Shown here: positions 42,701 to 49,809 of the stretch, in pieces
Layout: each line of letters opens with the position of its first letter
Numbering within the stretch: the first letter of the stretch is position 1
Assembly (NCBI RefSeq): GCF_000719955.1
Contig: NZ_JOII01000039.1
Coordinates: 1 to 64,000, forward strand
Direction of reading: 5' to 3'
DNA length: 64,000 nucleotides
Source: Streptomyces albidoflavus
Lineage (GTDB): Bacteria > Actinomycetota > Actinomycetes > Streptomycetales > Streptomycetaceae
The notes under the pieces: model-generated
Database searches by the model: none
Seen by the model: the letters and a program-made list of their open reading frames with translations, nothing else
What the model was told of the DNA's origin: nothing
Made by a program: the position numbers and the translations under genes

Positions 42701-43798
42701 GGCCACGTTGGTCGCCAGCACGACACGGCTGCGGACGCCGGGGCCCGGGCGCTGGAAGACGCGGTGCTGCTCCTGGTGGGAGAGGCGGGCGTAGAGCGGC
42801 AGGATCTCGGTGCCGCGCAGGTTCCGCTTGGCCAGCGCGTCGGCGGTGTCGCGGATCTCCCGCTCGCCGGAGAGGAAGACCAGCACGTCGCCGGGGCCTT
42901 CGGCCTGGAGCTCGTCGACCGCCTCGCAGATCGCGGTGACCTGGTCGCGGTCGGCGTCCTCGCCGCCCTCCTCCAGCAGCGGCCGGTACCGCACCTCCAC
43001 CGGGTACGTCCGCCCGCTCACCTCGATCACCGGCGCGGCGGCGTCCTCGTCGGCCGCCTTCCCGCCCACCGTCGCCATCCGCGGCCCGAAGTGGCGGGCG
43101 AAGCGGTCGGTCTCGATCGTCGCGGAGGTGATGACGACCTTCAGGTCGGGCCGGCGCGGCAGCAGCTGCGCCAGATACCCGAGGAGGAAGTCGATGTTGA
43201 GGCTCCGCTCGTGGGCCTCGTCGATGATGATCGTGTCGTAGGCGCGCAGCTCGCGGTCGGTCTGGATCTCCGCGAGCAGGATGCCGTCGGTCATCAGCTT
43301 GATGAAGGTGGCGTCCTGGCGGACCTGGTCGGTGAAGCGCACCTTCCAGCCGACCGCCTCGCCGAGCGGCGTGTCCAGCTCGTCCGCGATCCGCTCGGCC
43401 ACCGTACGGGCCGCGATCCGGCGCGGCTGCGTGTGACCGATCATGCCGCGCACGCCCCGGCCCAGCTCCAGGCAGATCTTGGGGATCTGGGTGGTCTTGC
43501 CGGACCCGGTCTCACCGGCGACGACGACCACCTGGTGGTCCCGGATCGCCTCCGCGATCAGCTCCTTCTTCTGGCTGACCGGCAGCTGCTCGGGATAACG
43601 GATCTCCGGCACCCGCGCCCGGCGCTCGGCCATCCTGGCCGCGCCCTTCTCCGCCTCCGCCCTGATCTCCTCCAGGACGGCCGCCCTGGACTCCGGCTTG
43701 CGTATACGGCGGGTGCCCTCCAGTCGACGGCCGAGCCGGTGCGCGTCGCGCAACGACAGCTCGGCCAACAGGGGCTGAAGGTCGGAGATCGTAGACAT
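39764..43798 (-). CDS. hrpA: ATP-dependent RNA helicase HrpA (DEAH box)
   Basis: 1344 residues, the normal HrpA size. Motif I AGETGSGKTTQ, Ia HTQPRRIAART, II IIIDEAHERSLN (DEAH), III ITSATIETDRF, then the helicase C domain with ATNVAETSLTVPGIKYVID and a QRKGRCGR motif VI. HA2, OB-fold and the long HrpA-specific C-terminal DUF3418 region follow (for example NPAKFAADRLTNQQKLNLS, YFAHALGTAYPVSDKRI). It acts in the cytoplasm on RNA; the related E. coli enzyme rescues stalled ribosomes. ATG at 43798 begins MSTISDLQPLLAEL. Lies between two identical tRNA-Asp genes. Confidence 0.95.
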   Translation of the reverse strand: MSTISDLQPLLAELSLRDAHRLGRRLEGTRRIRKPESRAAVLEEIRAEAEKGAARMAERRARVPEIRYPEQLPVSQKKELIAEAIRDHQVVVVAGETGSGKTTQIPKICLELGRGVRGMIGHTQPRRIAARTVAERIADELDTPLGEAVGWKVRFTDQVRQDATFIKLMTDGILLAEIQTDRELRAYDTIIIDEAHERSLNIDFLLGYLAQLLPRRPDLKVVITSATIETDRFARHFGPRMATVGGKAADEDAAAPVIEVSGRTYPVEVRYRPLLEEGGEDADRDQVTAICEAVDELQAEGPGDVLVFLSGEREIRDTADALAKRNLRGTEILPLYARLSHQEQHRVFQRPGPGVRSRVVLATNVAETSLTVPGIKYVIDPGTARISRYSHRTKVQRLPIEPVSQASANQRKGRCGRTSDGVCIRLYSEEDFLARPEFTDAEILRTNLASVILQMTAAGLGDIEQFPFIDPPDHRNIRDGVQLLTELGALDPAEKDPRKRLTERGRRLAQLPVDPRLARMVLEADRNGCVREVMVIAAALSIQDPRERPSEKQAQADQQHARFRDETSDFLGFLNLWRYLRAQQKERSSSGFRRMCKAEYLNYLRIREWQDIYTQLRTVAKQMGLELREEDAADEPVHISLLSGLLSHIGMKDVKESATPAASAAKQGREGARGGRNEYLGARGAKFAVFPGSALFKKPPRFLMSAELVETSRLWARVNARIEPEWVEPLAGHLVKRTYSEPHWEKDQAAVVAYEKVTLYGVPIVAHRKVNYGRIDPEVSRDLFIRNALVEGDWRTHHQFFAANRKLLTEVEELEHRARRRDIMVDDETLFDFYDQRVPAEVVSGAHFDSWWKRKQKEEPELLDFERSMLLTEAAQAVTKADYPDSWRQGGLKFRVTYQFEPGADADGVTVHIPLQVLNQVTDEGFDWQIPGLREEVVTELIRSLPKPIRRHYVPAPNYAQAFLERAAPLQEPLPVTLARELQRIVGVPVTGDDFDTSRVPDHLKITFRIVDERRRALAEDKDLEALKLKLRPKARQALSKAAAATAERSGGPSIERSGLTDWTIGALPEVFETRRAGQPVKAYPALVDEGSSVAVRLFDSPAEQRQAMRRGIRRLILLNIPVNPAKFAADRLTNQQKLNLSANPHGSVQALFEDCATAAADRLIADHGGPAWDEEAYRKLYEKVRADLVDTTLRAIQQVQQVLAAWGAVERRLKSTRSPALLANLADVRAQVSALIHPGFVTEAGLGRLGDLKRYLVAADRRLAQMPTGVQRDTTRMAKVKEMQDEYAWLLEQLPQGRPVPKEVLEIRWMIEELRVSYFAHALGTAYPVSDKRIVKAVDAAAP

Positions 43799-43884
43799 AC
43801 GGATCCCAGGATCTCACCCCGGCGGGGGAAGTGGCGACCGAGTTTCCCGGGCCCACCCCGGACCCGGCCCCGCCCCAGGCACGC

Positions 43885-43918
43885 GAAAGGCCCCCCGTTC
43901 GAGAACGGGGGGCCTTTC
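43885..43918 (-). terminator. Terminator of the Glu-Asp-Phe tRNA cluster
   Basis: GAAAGGCCCCCCGTTC, loop GA, exact complement: a 16-bp stem, 4 nt past tRNA-Phe. Confidence 0.87.
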
Positions 43919-43922
43919 TCTG

Positions 43923-43996
43923 TGGCTGGGGCCGGGATCGAACCGGCGACCTATCGCTTTTCAGGCGATCGCTCGTACCAACTGAGCTACCCAGCC
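43923..43996 (-). tRNA. tRNA-Phe (GAA)
   Basis: Acceptor GGCTGGG/CCCAGCC, anticodon stem ATCGC/GCGAT around CTGAAAA giving GAA, T-loop GTTCGATC, discriminator A. Last gene of a three-tRNA cluster. Confidence 0.94.
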
Positions 43997-44018
43997 ACGC
44001 GACCTCGGAAGGTCAGCG

Positions 44019-44093
44019 CGGTCCTGACGGGATTTGAACCCGCGGCCTCCACCTTGACAGGGTGGCGAGCACTCCAAACTGCTCCACAGGACC
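44019..44093 (-). tRNA. tRNA-Asp (GTC), copy 2
   Basis: Identical to the copy at 39553-39627 (anticodon GTC, T-loop GTTCAAATC). Middle gene of the Glu-Asp-Phe cluster. Confidence 0.94.
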
Positions 44094-44129
44094 AGATGTG
44101 TGCGGGACGAGTCCCACACAGGTGATGCG

Positions 44130-44202
44130 TGCCCCCAACGGGATTCGAACCCGTGCTACCGCCTTGAAAGGGCGGCGTCCTGGGCCACTAGACGATGAGG
44201 GC
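44130..44202 (-). tRNA. tRNA-Glu (TTC)
   Basis: Acceptor GCCCTCA with 3' TGGGGGC, anticodon stem CCGCC/GGCGG around CTTTCAA giving TTC, T-loop GTTCGAATC, discriminator A. First gene of the cluster. Confidence 0.94.
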
Positions 44203-44313
44203 TAAGAGGCCCGCCTGGGCGCTGGTTCAGCGCGTCGGGGACGTGAGAAGCATATGGGATGGCAAGCCGGTTCGCCAAAACGCTTTTGCCCGCGCCCGCC
44301 GCGGCCGGTCAGG

Positions 44314-45924
44314 TCACTGGTTGGGCCGGGGTGTGGAGGGCCCCGGGGACGGGCTCTCGGAGCCGCCGGGCGAGGGCTTCGCGCCGGGCTGGTTCTCCTC
44401 GGGGAGGTGGCGGCTGACCTCGGCGGTGCTCAGGCCGAGCCCGCCCAGGCTTATCTCGTCCCACGCCTGGAGCTGCCGGGTGTCGCGGTCGAGGTAGAGG
44501 ACCGAGGCCATCACCGGGTCCGGGGAGTCCTGCTCGATGGCGCGCAGGCCGCTGCCGCCGGTGGAGCCCTCGATGCGCAGCCGGGTGCCGCCGGGCAGCA
44601 GCTGCGTCTTGCGGTTGTGCAGGTGTCCGGCGAGGACCAGCGGCACCTCGCCGTCGGTCTCCTTGGCCGCGACCGGGTTGTGCGCAACGGCGATGTCCAC
44701 CGGTGTCCCGGCCGCCGTCTGCCGGCGCAGCTCCGCCGCCAGCTTCATCCCGGCCGCCACCTCCCCGGGGTCGCCGGCCGCCTCCTGGCTGCGGTCGGGG
44801 GTGTACGCGGGGTCGCCGATCCCCGCTATCCGCAGCCCGCCGACGTTGACCGCCTTGCCGTGGTCGAGCACCCGGACGTTCTTGAACTTGCCGAGGTAGC
44901 GCTGGGTGGCGGCCGAGTCGTGGTTGCCGCGCACCCAGACGTACGGCGCCTCCAGGCGGCCGACCGGGTCGAGGAAGGCGTTCTCGGCGGCCGAGCCGTG
45001 GTCCATGGTGTCGCCGGAGTCGATGATCACGTCGATCTCGTACTGCTCGACCAGCGACTCGATGATGTGCCAGGCGGCCGGGTTGAGGTGGATGTCGGAG
45101 ACGTGCAGGACCCGCAGGGTGCCGGGGTCCGGCTGGTAGGCGGGGAGGGTGGAGGTGGCGTCGTACAGCTTGGTCATGTTGGTGACCAGGCGGGCCAGCT
45201 CCTTCTGGTAGACGTCGAACTCGCTGACGATCGACCGCGCGTTGCCGACCACCGAGGGCGCGCTGGTCAGCAGGCCGGAGAACTTCGGCTCCAGCACCGA
45301 CTTCGGGTTCCAGGTGGCGTACGCGGCGAGGCCGCAGGAGGCCAGCAGGACGAGCGAGAGGCCGCCGGCGGCCAGGGCGCGGCGGGGGCGGCGGTAGACG
45401 ATCAGGCCGAGCGCGGTGGCTCCGACGACGACGGCGCCCACCGACCGGAGCGCGAGGTGCAGGGTGCCGTCCTGGACGTCGGCGGAGACCTCGTCGCCGA
45501 GCTGGGAGAAGAGCGCCGGGTTCTGCACCAGGGCGGCCGAGCGGTCCGGGTCCAGGCGGTCCACGTCGACGTCGAGGCGGAGCGGCGCCACGTGCGAGTC
45601 GAGCTCCAGGGCGCCGAGCGGCGAGACGTTGATCTTGGTGCCGCCGGTGAGCGAGGGGCGCAGCGTCATCCGGGTGTCCATGGGGCCGACGGGGGCGCCC
45701 ACGCTGCCGACCGCGAGGAGGCCGAGCCAGGCGCCCAGCAGGACCACGGCGGTCAGCCCGGCCCAGCGGCGCAGGGGCCCCGGTTCCGGGCGGACGGTCA
45801 GGAGGGGTGCGGTACCGGTGGGGCTCTTCGGGGCGGGCTGTCCGCGGTGGGCGCGGGTCCGCCGGGGGGGTTCCTCCGTCGCGTCGGCCATGCCCGGCGC
45901 CTGCCCATGGCGGCGCCGGGACAT
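44314..45924 (-). CDS. Membrane-anchored metallophosphoesterase
   Basis: 536 residues (or 525 from the ATG at 45891). A Pro/Arg-rich cytosolic start is followed by hydrophobic segments at about 55-75 and two more near 155-205. The calcineurin-like phosphoesterase domain runs from about 260 to 470 with every metal motif: HVSDIHLN (DxH), DSGDTMDHG (GD), VRGNHDS (GNHD), VAHNP (H) and LAGHLHN (GHxH). The C-terminal tail is Pro/Ser-rich. It probably acts on a phosphodiester in the cytoplasm or at the outer membrane face, depending on topology. The gene lies directly upstream of the tRNA-Glu/Asp/Phe cluster on the same strand. Confidence 0.88.
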   Translation of the reverse strand: MSRRRHGQAPGMADATEEPPRRTRAHRGQPAPKSPTGTAPLLTVRPEPGPLRRWAGLTAVVLLGAWLGLLAVGSVGAPVGPMDTRMTLRPSLTGGTKINVSPLGALELDSHVAPLRLDVDVDRLDPDRSAALVQNPALFSQLGDEVSADVQDGTLHLALRSVGAVVVGATALGLIVYRRPRRALAAGGLSLVLLASCGLAAYATWNPKSVLEPKFSGLLTSAPSVVGNARSIVSEFDVYQKELARLVTNMTKLYDATSTLPAYQPDPGTLRVLHVSDIHLNPAAWHIIESLVEQYEIDVIIDSGDTMDHGSAAENAFLDPVGRLEAPYVWVRGNHDSAATQRYLGKFKNVRVLDHGKAVNVGGLRIAGIGDPAYTPDRSQEAAGDPGEVAAGMKLAAELRRQTAAGTPVDIAVAHNPVAAKETDGEVPLVLAGHLHNRKTQLLPGGTRLRIEGSTGGSGLRAIEQDSPDPVMASVLYLDRDTRQLQAWDEISLGGLGLSTAEVSRHLPEENQPGAKPSPGGSESPSPGPSTPRPNQ

Positions 45925-45994
45925 GCCTCCCGCCGTGCCCCGGCGGGGAGTTGGCGGGGGCGCGGCGGTGTGGAACGGGTGGGTCCGGGGGCGG

Positions 45995-46345
45995 TCAGCC
46001 CCAGCCGAGTTCGTGGAGGCGGTCGTCGTCGATGCCGAAGTGGTGCGCGATCTCGTGGACGACGGTGACGGCGACCTCGTCGACCACCTTCTCGGGGGTG
46101 TCGCAGTAGCGCAGGGTGGGGCCCATGTAGATGGAGATGCGGTCGGGCAGCACGCCCGCGTACCACTCGCCGCGCTCGGTCAGCGGGGTCCCTTCGTAGA
46201 GGCCGAGGAGCTCGGGGTCGGACGGGTCGGGTTCGTCCTCCACGAACACGGCGACGTTGTCCATCACGCGGGTCAGCTCGGGCGGGATCTGGTCGAGGGC
46301 CTGGCTCACCAGTTCCTCGAAGGCATCGCGAGTCATTTCCAGCAC
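45995..46345 (-). CDS. Minimal zincin metallopeptidase family protein
   Basis: 116 residues from GTG (or ATG three codons in). The whole protein is one small zincin: TRVMDNVAVFVEDEPDP, LLGLYEGTPLTERGEWYAGVLPDRISIYMGPTLRYCD, then VVHEIAHHFGIDDDRLHELGWG with the HExxHHxG-type zinc motif close to the C-terminus. This is the widespread single-domain Zincin_1 (possibly acetylase-type) family; substrates are unknown. The GTG is preceded 6 nt upstream by GACAAT, a loose leaderless -10. Divergent from the lipoprotein gene. Confidence 0.88.
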   Translation of the reverse strand: MLEMTRDAFEELVSQALDQIPPELTRVMDNVAVFVEDEPDPSDPELLGLYEGTPLTERGEWYAGVLPDRISIYMGPTLRYCDTPEKVVDEVAVTVVHEIAHHFGIDDDRLHELGWG

Positions 46346-46442
46346 CCGGCCATTGTCGCGTGCGGGCCCGTCTTTCGTGTCCTGCGCGGCGCGTGGGGAG
46401 TTGGGCAGGGGAGTTCCGCTCCGTACGCCGGGAGGCCCCGAA

Positions 46443-47135
46443 GTGCACCAGTTGTCCCGTCCCGTCCGTCTTCTCGCCGTGGTGGCCGCCGTCGCCTCGG
46501 CGAGCGGCTGCATGAGCGTCGGCCAGGAGGCCGACGACGCCTCGCCCGTCTCCTCCACCGCCTCCCCGAAGGACGGCAAGGCCGCCCCCGACGGCGGAAC
46601 CGAGCACGGCACCGGCGGCAGCGGCTTCCACGGCGGCCACGGCGCCGGGCGCGAGGACGGGGCCGAGCGCGGCGACGGCGACGGGCGGGAGGGCCGCGGC
46701 GACGGCCGGCGTGTCCGGGGCAAGGACGGCAGGGCCGTCGAGCCGACCGACGAGCCGTCCGGGCCCACCCCGTCGCCCCGGCCGCCCGGCGCGGGTGATC
46801 CTGGACACGGTGGGCCGGGCGGCGGCACCGCGCCGAACCCGCCGAAGGGGCCCGACCCCAAGCCCGACCCGAGCACCCCGCCGCCCCAGGAGCCGGGCCC
46901 GGACCCCGAGCCGGGGCCGACGACGCCGCCCGTGGAGGAGCCCGGTGAGCCCGGCGGCGGGACTCCGCCGCAGGTCCCGGACGGCAGCGGCCGGGGCGAC
47001 GGCCGGCCCGGCCCGGCGGGTACGCCCTCGATGTACCGGCAGGCGATCGAGTCGGCGCCGGGGGTGGCGCGGGAGGAGGAGCCCGGGCCGGAGTCCGGTG
47101 GGCCGGAAGGGCCGGAGGGGTCCGGCGAAGGGTGA
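46443..47135 (+). CDS. Putative lipoprotein with Pro/Gly-rich low-complexity body
   Basis: 230 residues. A short positively charged start and hydrophobic segment end in a lipobox (VASASGC) with Cys at about residue 23, so it should be lipidated and anchored outside the cell. The rest is Gly/Asp/Arg-rich then Pro-Glu-rich (about 100-215), likely disordered and wall-spanning. GTG at 46443 has GGGAGG 7 nt before it. No enzymatic domain is seen; role unknown. Confidence 0.65.
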   Translation: MHQLSRPVRLLAVVAAVASASGCMSVGQEADDASPVSSTASPKDGKAAPDGGTEHGTGGSGFHGGHGAGREDGAERGDGDGREGRGDGRRVRGKDGRAVEPTDEPSGPTPSPRPPGAGDPGHGGPGGGTAPNPPKGPDPKPDPSTPPPQEPGPDPEPGPTTPPVEEPGEPGGGTPPQVPDGSGRGDGRPGPAGTPSMYRQAIESAPGVAREEEPGPESGGPEGPEGSGEG

Positions 47136-47392
47136 CGTACGGCTCCGGGCTGCGGGTTTGCCACGACGGGGGAGGGGTGCGTATGGTGGTAGATCGTTTG
47201 ATCCCATTTGCCCGGCGCACTGTTTCTCCCCGCTTTCATCCGAAGGGGAGGGGCCGACCAGCGCCGCGTGGCGCGTTCTCTTTTCCTAGCCGTGGCCGGA
47301 CCGCACTGAGGCGGTCGATTGCGACTTCATCAAGTTGCGACTTCACGGAGTAATGGGCGCGTGCCGAGACTCCGGAAGGTTTCGCATTTCGC
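47136..47392 (+). promoter_or_regulatory. Long leader region of the DEAD-box helicase gene
   Basis: No gene is seen. TTGCGACTTCA occurs twice 16 bp apart (47319 and 47335), and the sequence is less GC-rich than its surroundings. RNA helicase genes often have regulated 5' leaders; inference. Confidence 0.35.
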
Positions 47393-49417
47393 ATGTCCGT
47401 TTCCAGCACTGACCACACCGTCCTGCCCGAGCAGTCCCAGCTGCGGCACGACGACATCCCGGCCGCCGAGGCCATCACCCCCGAGGCCGTGACGGCCGAG
47501 ATCCCCGCCGCCGAGCTGCCCGAGGCCGACGAGGCCGCGCAGGCCGACGTCGCCGAGCTCGACGCCGAGGCCACCGACGACGAGGCGGAGACCGAGGACG
47601 ACGGCGTGACCTTCGCCTCCCTCGGCCTGCCCGAGGGCGTCGTCCGCAAGCTCGCCCAGAACGGTGTGACCAAGCCCTTCCCGATCCAGGCCGCGACCAT
47701 CCCGGACGCGCTGGCGGGCAAGGACATCCTGGGCCGTGGCCGCACCGGCTCCGGCAAGACCCTTTCCTTCGGTCTGCCGCTCCTCGCCTCCCTGGCGGGC
47801 GGCCACACCGAGAAGAAGAAGCCGCGCGGCGTCATCCTGACCCCCACCCGCGAGCTGGCCATGCAGGTCGCCGACGCGCTCCAGCCGTACGGCGACGTCC
47901 TCGGCCTGCGCATGAAGGTCGTCTGCGGCGGCACCTCGATGGGCAACCAGATCTACGCCCTCGAGCGCGGCGTCGACATCCTCGTCGCCACCCCGGGCCG
48001 TCTGCGCGACATCATCAACCGTGGCGCCTGCTCGCTCGAGAACATCGAGATCGCCATCCTCGACGAGGCCGACCAGATGTCGGACCTGGGCTTCATGCCC
48101 GAGGTCACCGAGCTGCTCGACCAGGTCCCCGAGGGCGGCCAGCGCATGCTCTTCTCGGCCACGATGGAGAACGAGATCTCCAGCCTGGTCAAGCGCTACC
48201 TGAAGAACCCGGTGAGCCACGAGGTCGACGCCGCCCAGGGCGCCGTCACCACCATGAGCCACCACATCCTCATCGTGAAGCCGCGCGACAAGGCCCCCGT
48301 CACGGGCGCCATCGCCGCGCGCAAGGGCCGCACGATCATCTTCGTCCGCACCCAGCTCGGCGCCGACCGTGTCGCCGAGCAGCTCCGCGAGTCCGGCGTG
48401 AAGGCCGACGCGCTGCACGGCGGCATGACCCAGGGCGCCCGTACGCGGACGCTGGCCGACTTCAAGGACGGCCACGTCAACGTCCTCGTCGCCACCGACG
48501 TCGCCGCCCGCGGCATCCACGTCGACGGCATCGACCTGGTCCTCAACGTCGACCCCGCCGGCGACCACAAGGACTACCTGCACCGCTCGGGCCGTACCGC
48601 CCGCGCCGGCCGCTCCGGCACCGTCGTGTCGCTGTCGCTGCCGCACCAGCGCCGCCAGATCTTCCGCCTCATGGAGGACGCCGGCGTCGACGCCACCCGC
48701 CACATCGTGGGCGGCAGCGGTGTCTTCGACCCGGAGGTCGCCGAGATCACCGGCGCCCGCTCGCTCACCGAGGTCCAGGCCGACTCGGCGGACAACTCCG
48801 CCAAGCAGGCCGAGCGCGAGGTCGGCGACCTCACCCGCCAGCTGGAGCGCGCCACCCGCCGCGCCGCCGAACTCCGCGAGGAGGCCGAGCGGCTGACCGC
48901 CCGCGCCGCCCGCGAGCGCGGTGACGACCCGGAGGCCGCCGTGGCCGAGGTGACCGAGGCCGCCAAGGCCGAGGTCGCGGCCGAGGCGGAGGCGGCGCTC
49001 GCCGCCGAGGAGCGCGAGCGCGAGCGTGAGCGCAACAACTTCCGCCGGGACGACCGGGGCGACCGTGGTGGTGACCGTCGTGAGGGCGGTTTCCGTCGGG
49101 ACGACCGTGGTGGTGACCGTCGTGAGGGCGGTTTCCGTCGCGACGACCGCGGTGGTGACCGTGGTGGCTTCCGCGGTGGTGACCGTGCGGCTTCCGCCGT
49201 GACGACCGCCCCTCGGGCGGCCACCGTGGCAGCGACCGTCCGTTCAACCGCGACCGCCGCGACGACCGCCCGGCCGGCGGCCACCGCACCGGCGGTGACC
49301 GTCCCTACGGCCGCCGCGACGACCACCGGGGTGGCCCGTCCTCCTCGTCCTCGTCCTCCTTCGGGCGTCGCGACGACAAGCCCCGCTGGAAGCGCAACGG
49401 CTGAATCCTGCCGGTGA
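47393..49417 (+). CDS. DEAD-box RNA helicase, C-terminal tail frameshifted
   Basis: 674 residues as read. An acidic extension (1-75) precedes the helicase core: Q-motif TFASLGLPEGVVRKLAQNG-(x)-FPIQ, motif I GRGRTGSGKT, Ia PTRELA, GG, Ib TPGR, II LDEADQM (DEAD), III FSATM, IV IIFVRT, V ATDVAARGIHVDG, VI HRSGRTARAGRSG. A Glu/Arg coiled segment (about 465-545) leads to RGG-type repeats (FRRDDRGGDRREGG). After GDR near 49188 the frame turns to Ala/Thr-rich nonsense, while the +1 frame continues the RRDDR pattern and ends KPRWKRNG-stop at 49402-49404. A 1-nt deletion (one G of a GTGGCGG run) is the simplest explanation. DEAD-box proteins remodel RNA in cold or stress. Confidence 0.9.
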   Translation: MSVSSTDHTVLPEQSQLRHDDIPAAEAITPEAVTAEIPAAELPEADEAAQADVAELDAEATDDEAETEDDGVTFASLGLPEGVVRKLAQNGVTKPFPIQAATIPDALAGKDILGRGRTGSGKTLSFGLPLLASLAGGHTEKKKPRGVILTPTRELAMQVADALQPYGDVLGLRMKVVCGGTSMGNQIYALERGVDILVATPGRLRDIINRGACSLENIEIAILDEADQMSDLGFMPEVTELLDQVPEGGQRMLFSATMENEISSLVKRYLKNPVSHEVDAAQGAVTTMSHHILIVKPRDKAPVTGAIAARKGRTIIFVRTQLGADRVAEQLRESGVKADALHGGMTQGARTRTLADFKDGHVNVLVATDVAARGIHVDGIDLVLNVDPAGDHKDYLHRSGRTARAGRSGTVVSLSLPHQRRQIFRLMEDAGVDATRHIVGGSGVFDPEVAEITGARSLTEVQADSADNSAKQAEREVGDLTRQLERATRRAAELREEAERLTARAARERGDDPEAAVAEVTEAAKAEVAAEAEAALAAEERERERERNNFRRDDRGDRGGDRREGGFRRDDRGGDRREGGFRRDDRGGDRGGFRGGDRAASAVTTAPRAATVAATVRSTATAATTARPAATAPAVTVPTAAATTTGVARPPRPRPPSGVATTSPAGSATAESCR

Positions 49418-49458
49418 CCCCGGCCGGGACCCCGTCCCGCCGGTGAGCCCACCGCTTC

Positions 49459-49500
49459 GAAGAGCCCGCCCTCTCCTCCCACGGAGAGGGCGGGCTCTTC
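49459..49500 (+). terminator. Terminator after the DEAD-box helicase gene
   Basis: 18-bp perfect stem, GAAGAGCCCGCCCTCTCC with its complement around TCCCAC, 55 nt past the restored stop codon. Confidence 0.87.
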
Positions 49501-49809
49501 CGTTTCCACCCGGGCGGGGGCCGGCGGCACGGCCCCCGCCGCCCTCTCTCCGCCGGGGACGCTCCCTCGCCCTCCCCCGCCAGGCATTCCGTTTCGAGTA
49601 CCCCACGCTTCCGTCACAAAATCTCTACTGTTAACATCCGTCATCACGCGTGGGCAGGGCCGGAGTTGACCGGTCCAGGGGAACCGGGACCACGCGGACC
49701 GCCGTCCCCTCCGGGCCGCCGGGCAGGCCCCCGCAGAGCCGACGCCGGCCGTGGGCCGCCCCGCCGACCGGCCGTGGACGGGCCGCATCGCATCCCTGGG
49801 GGGATCTCC
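49501..49809. other. 309-bp intergenic region before the secreted-protein gene
   Basis: An AT-richer stretch near 49612-49645 (CACAAAATCTCTACTGTTAACATCC) looks like the promoter of the next gene; TACTGT at 49626-49631 could be its -10. Open frames running into the gene have no signal-like start of their own. Confidence 0.4.
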
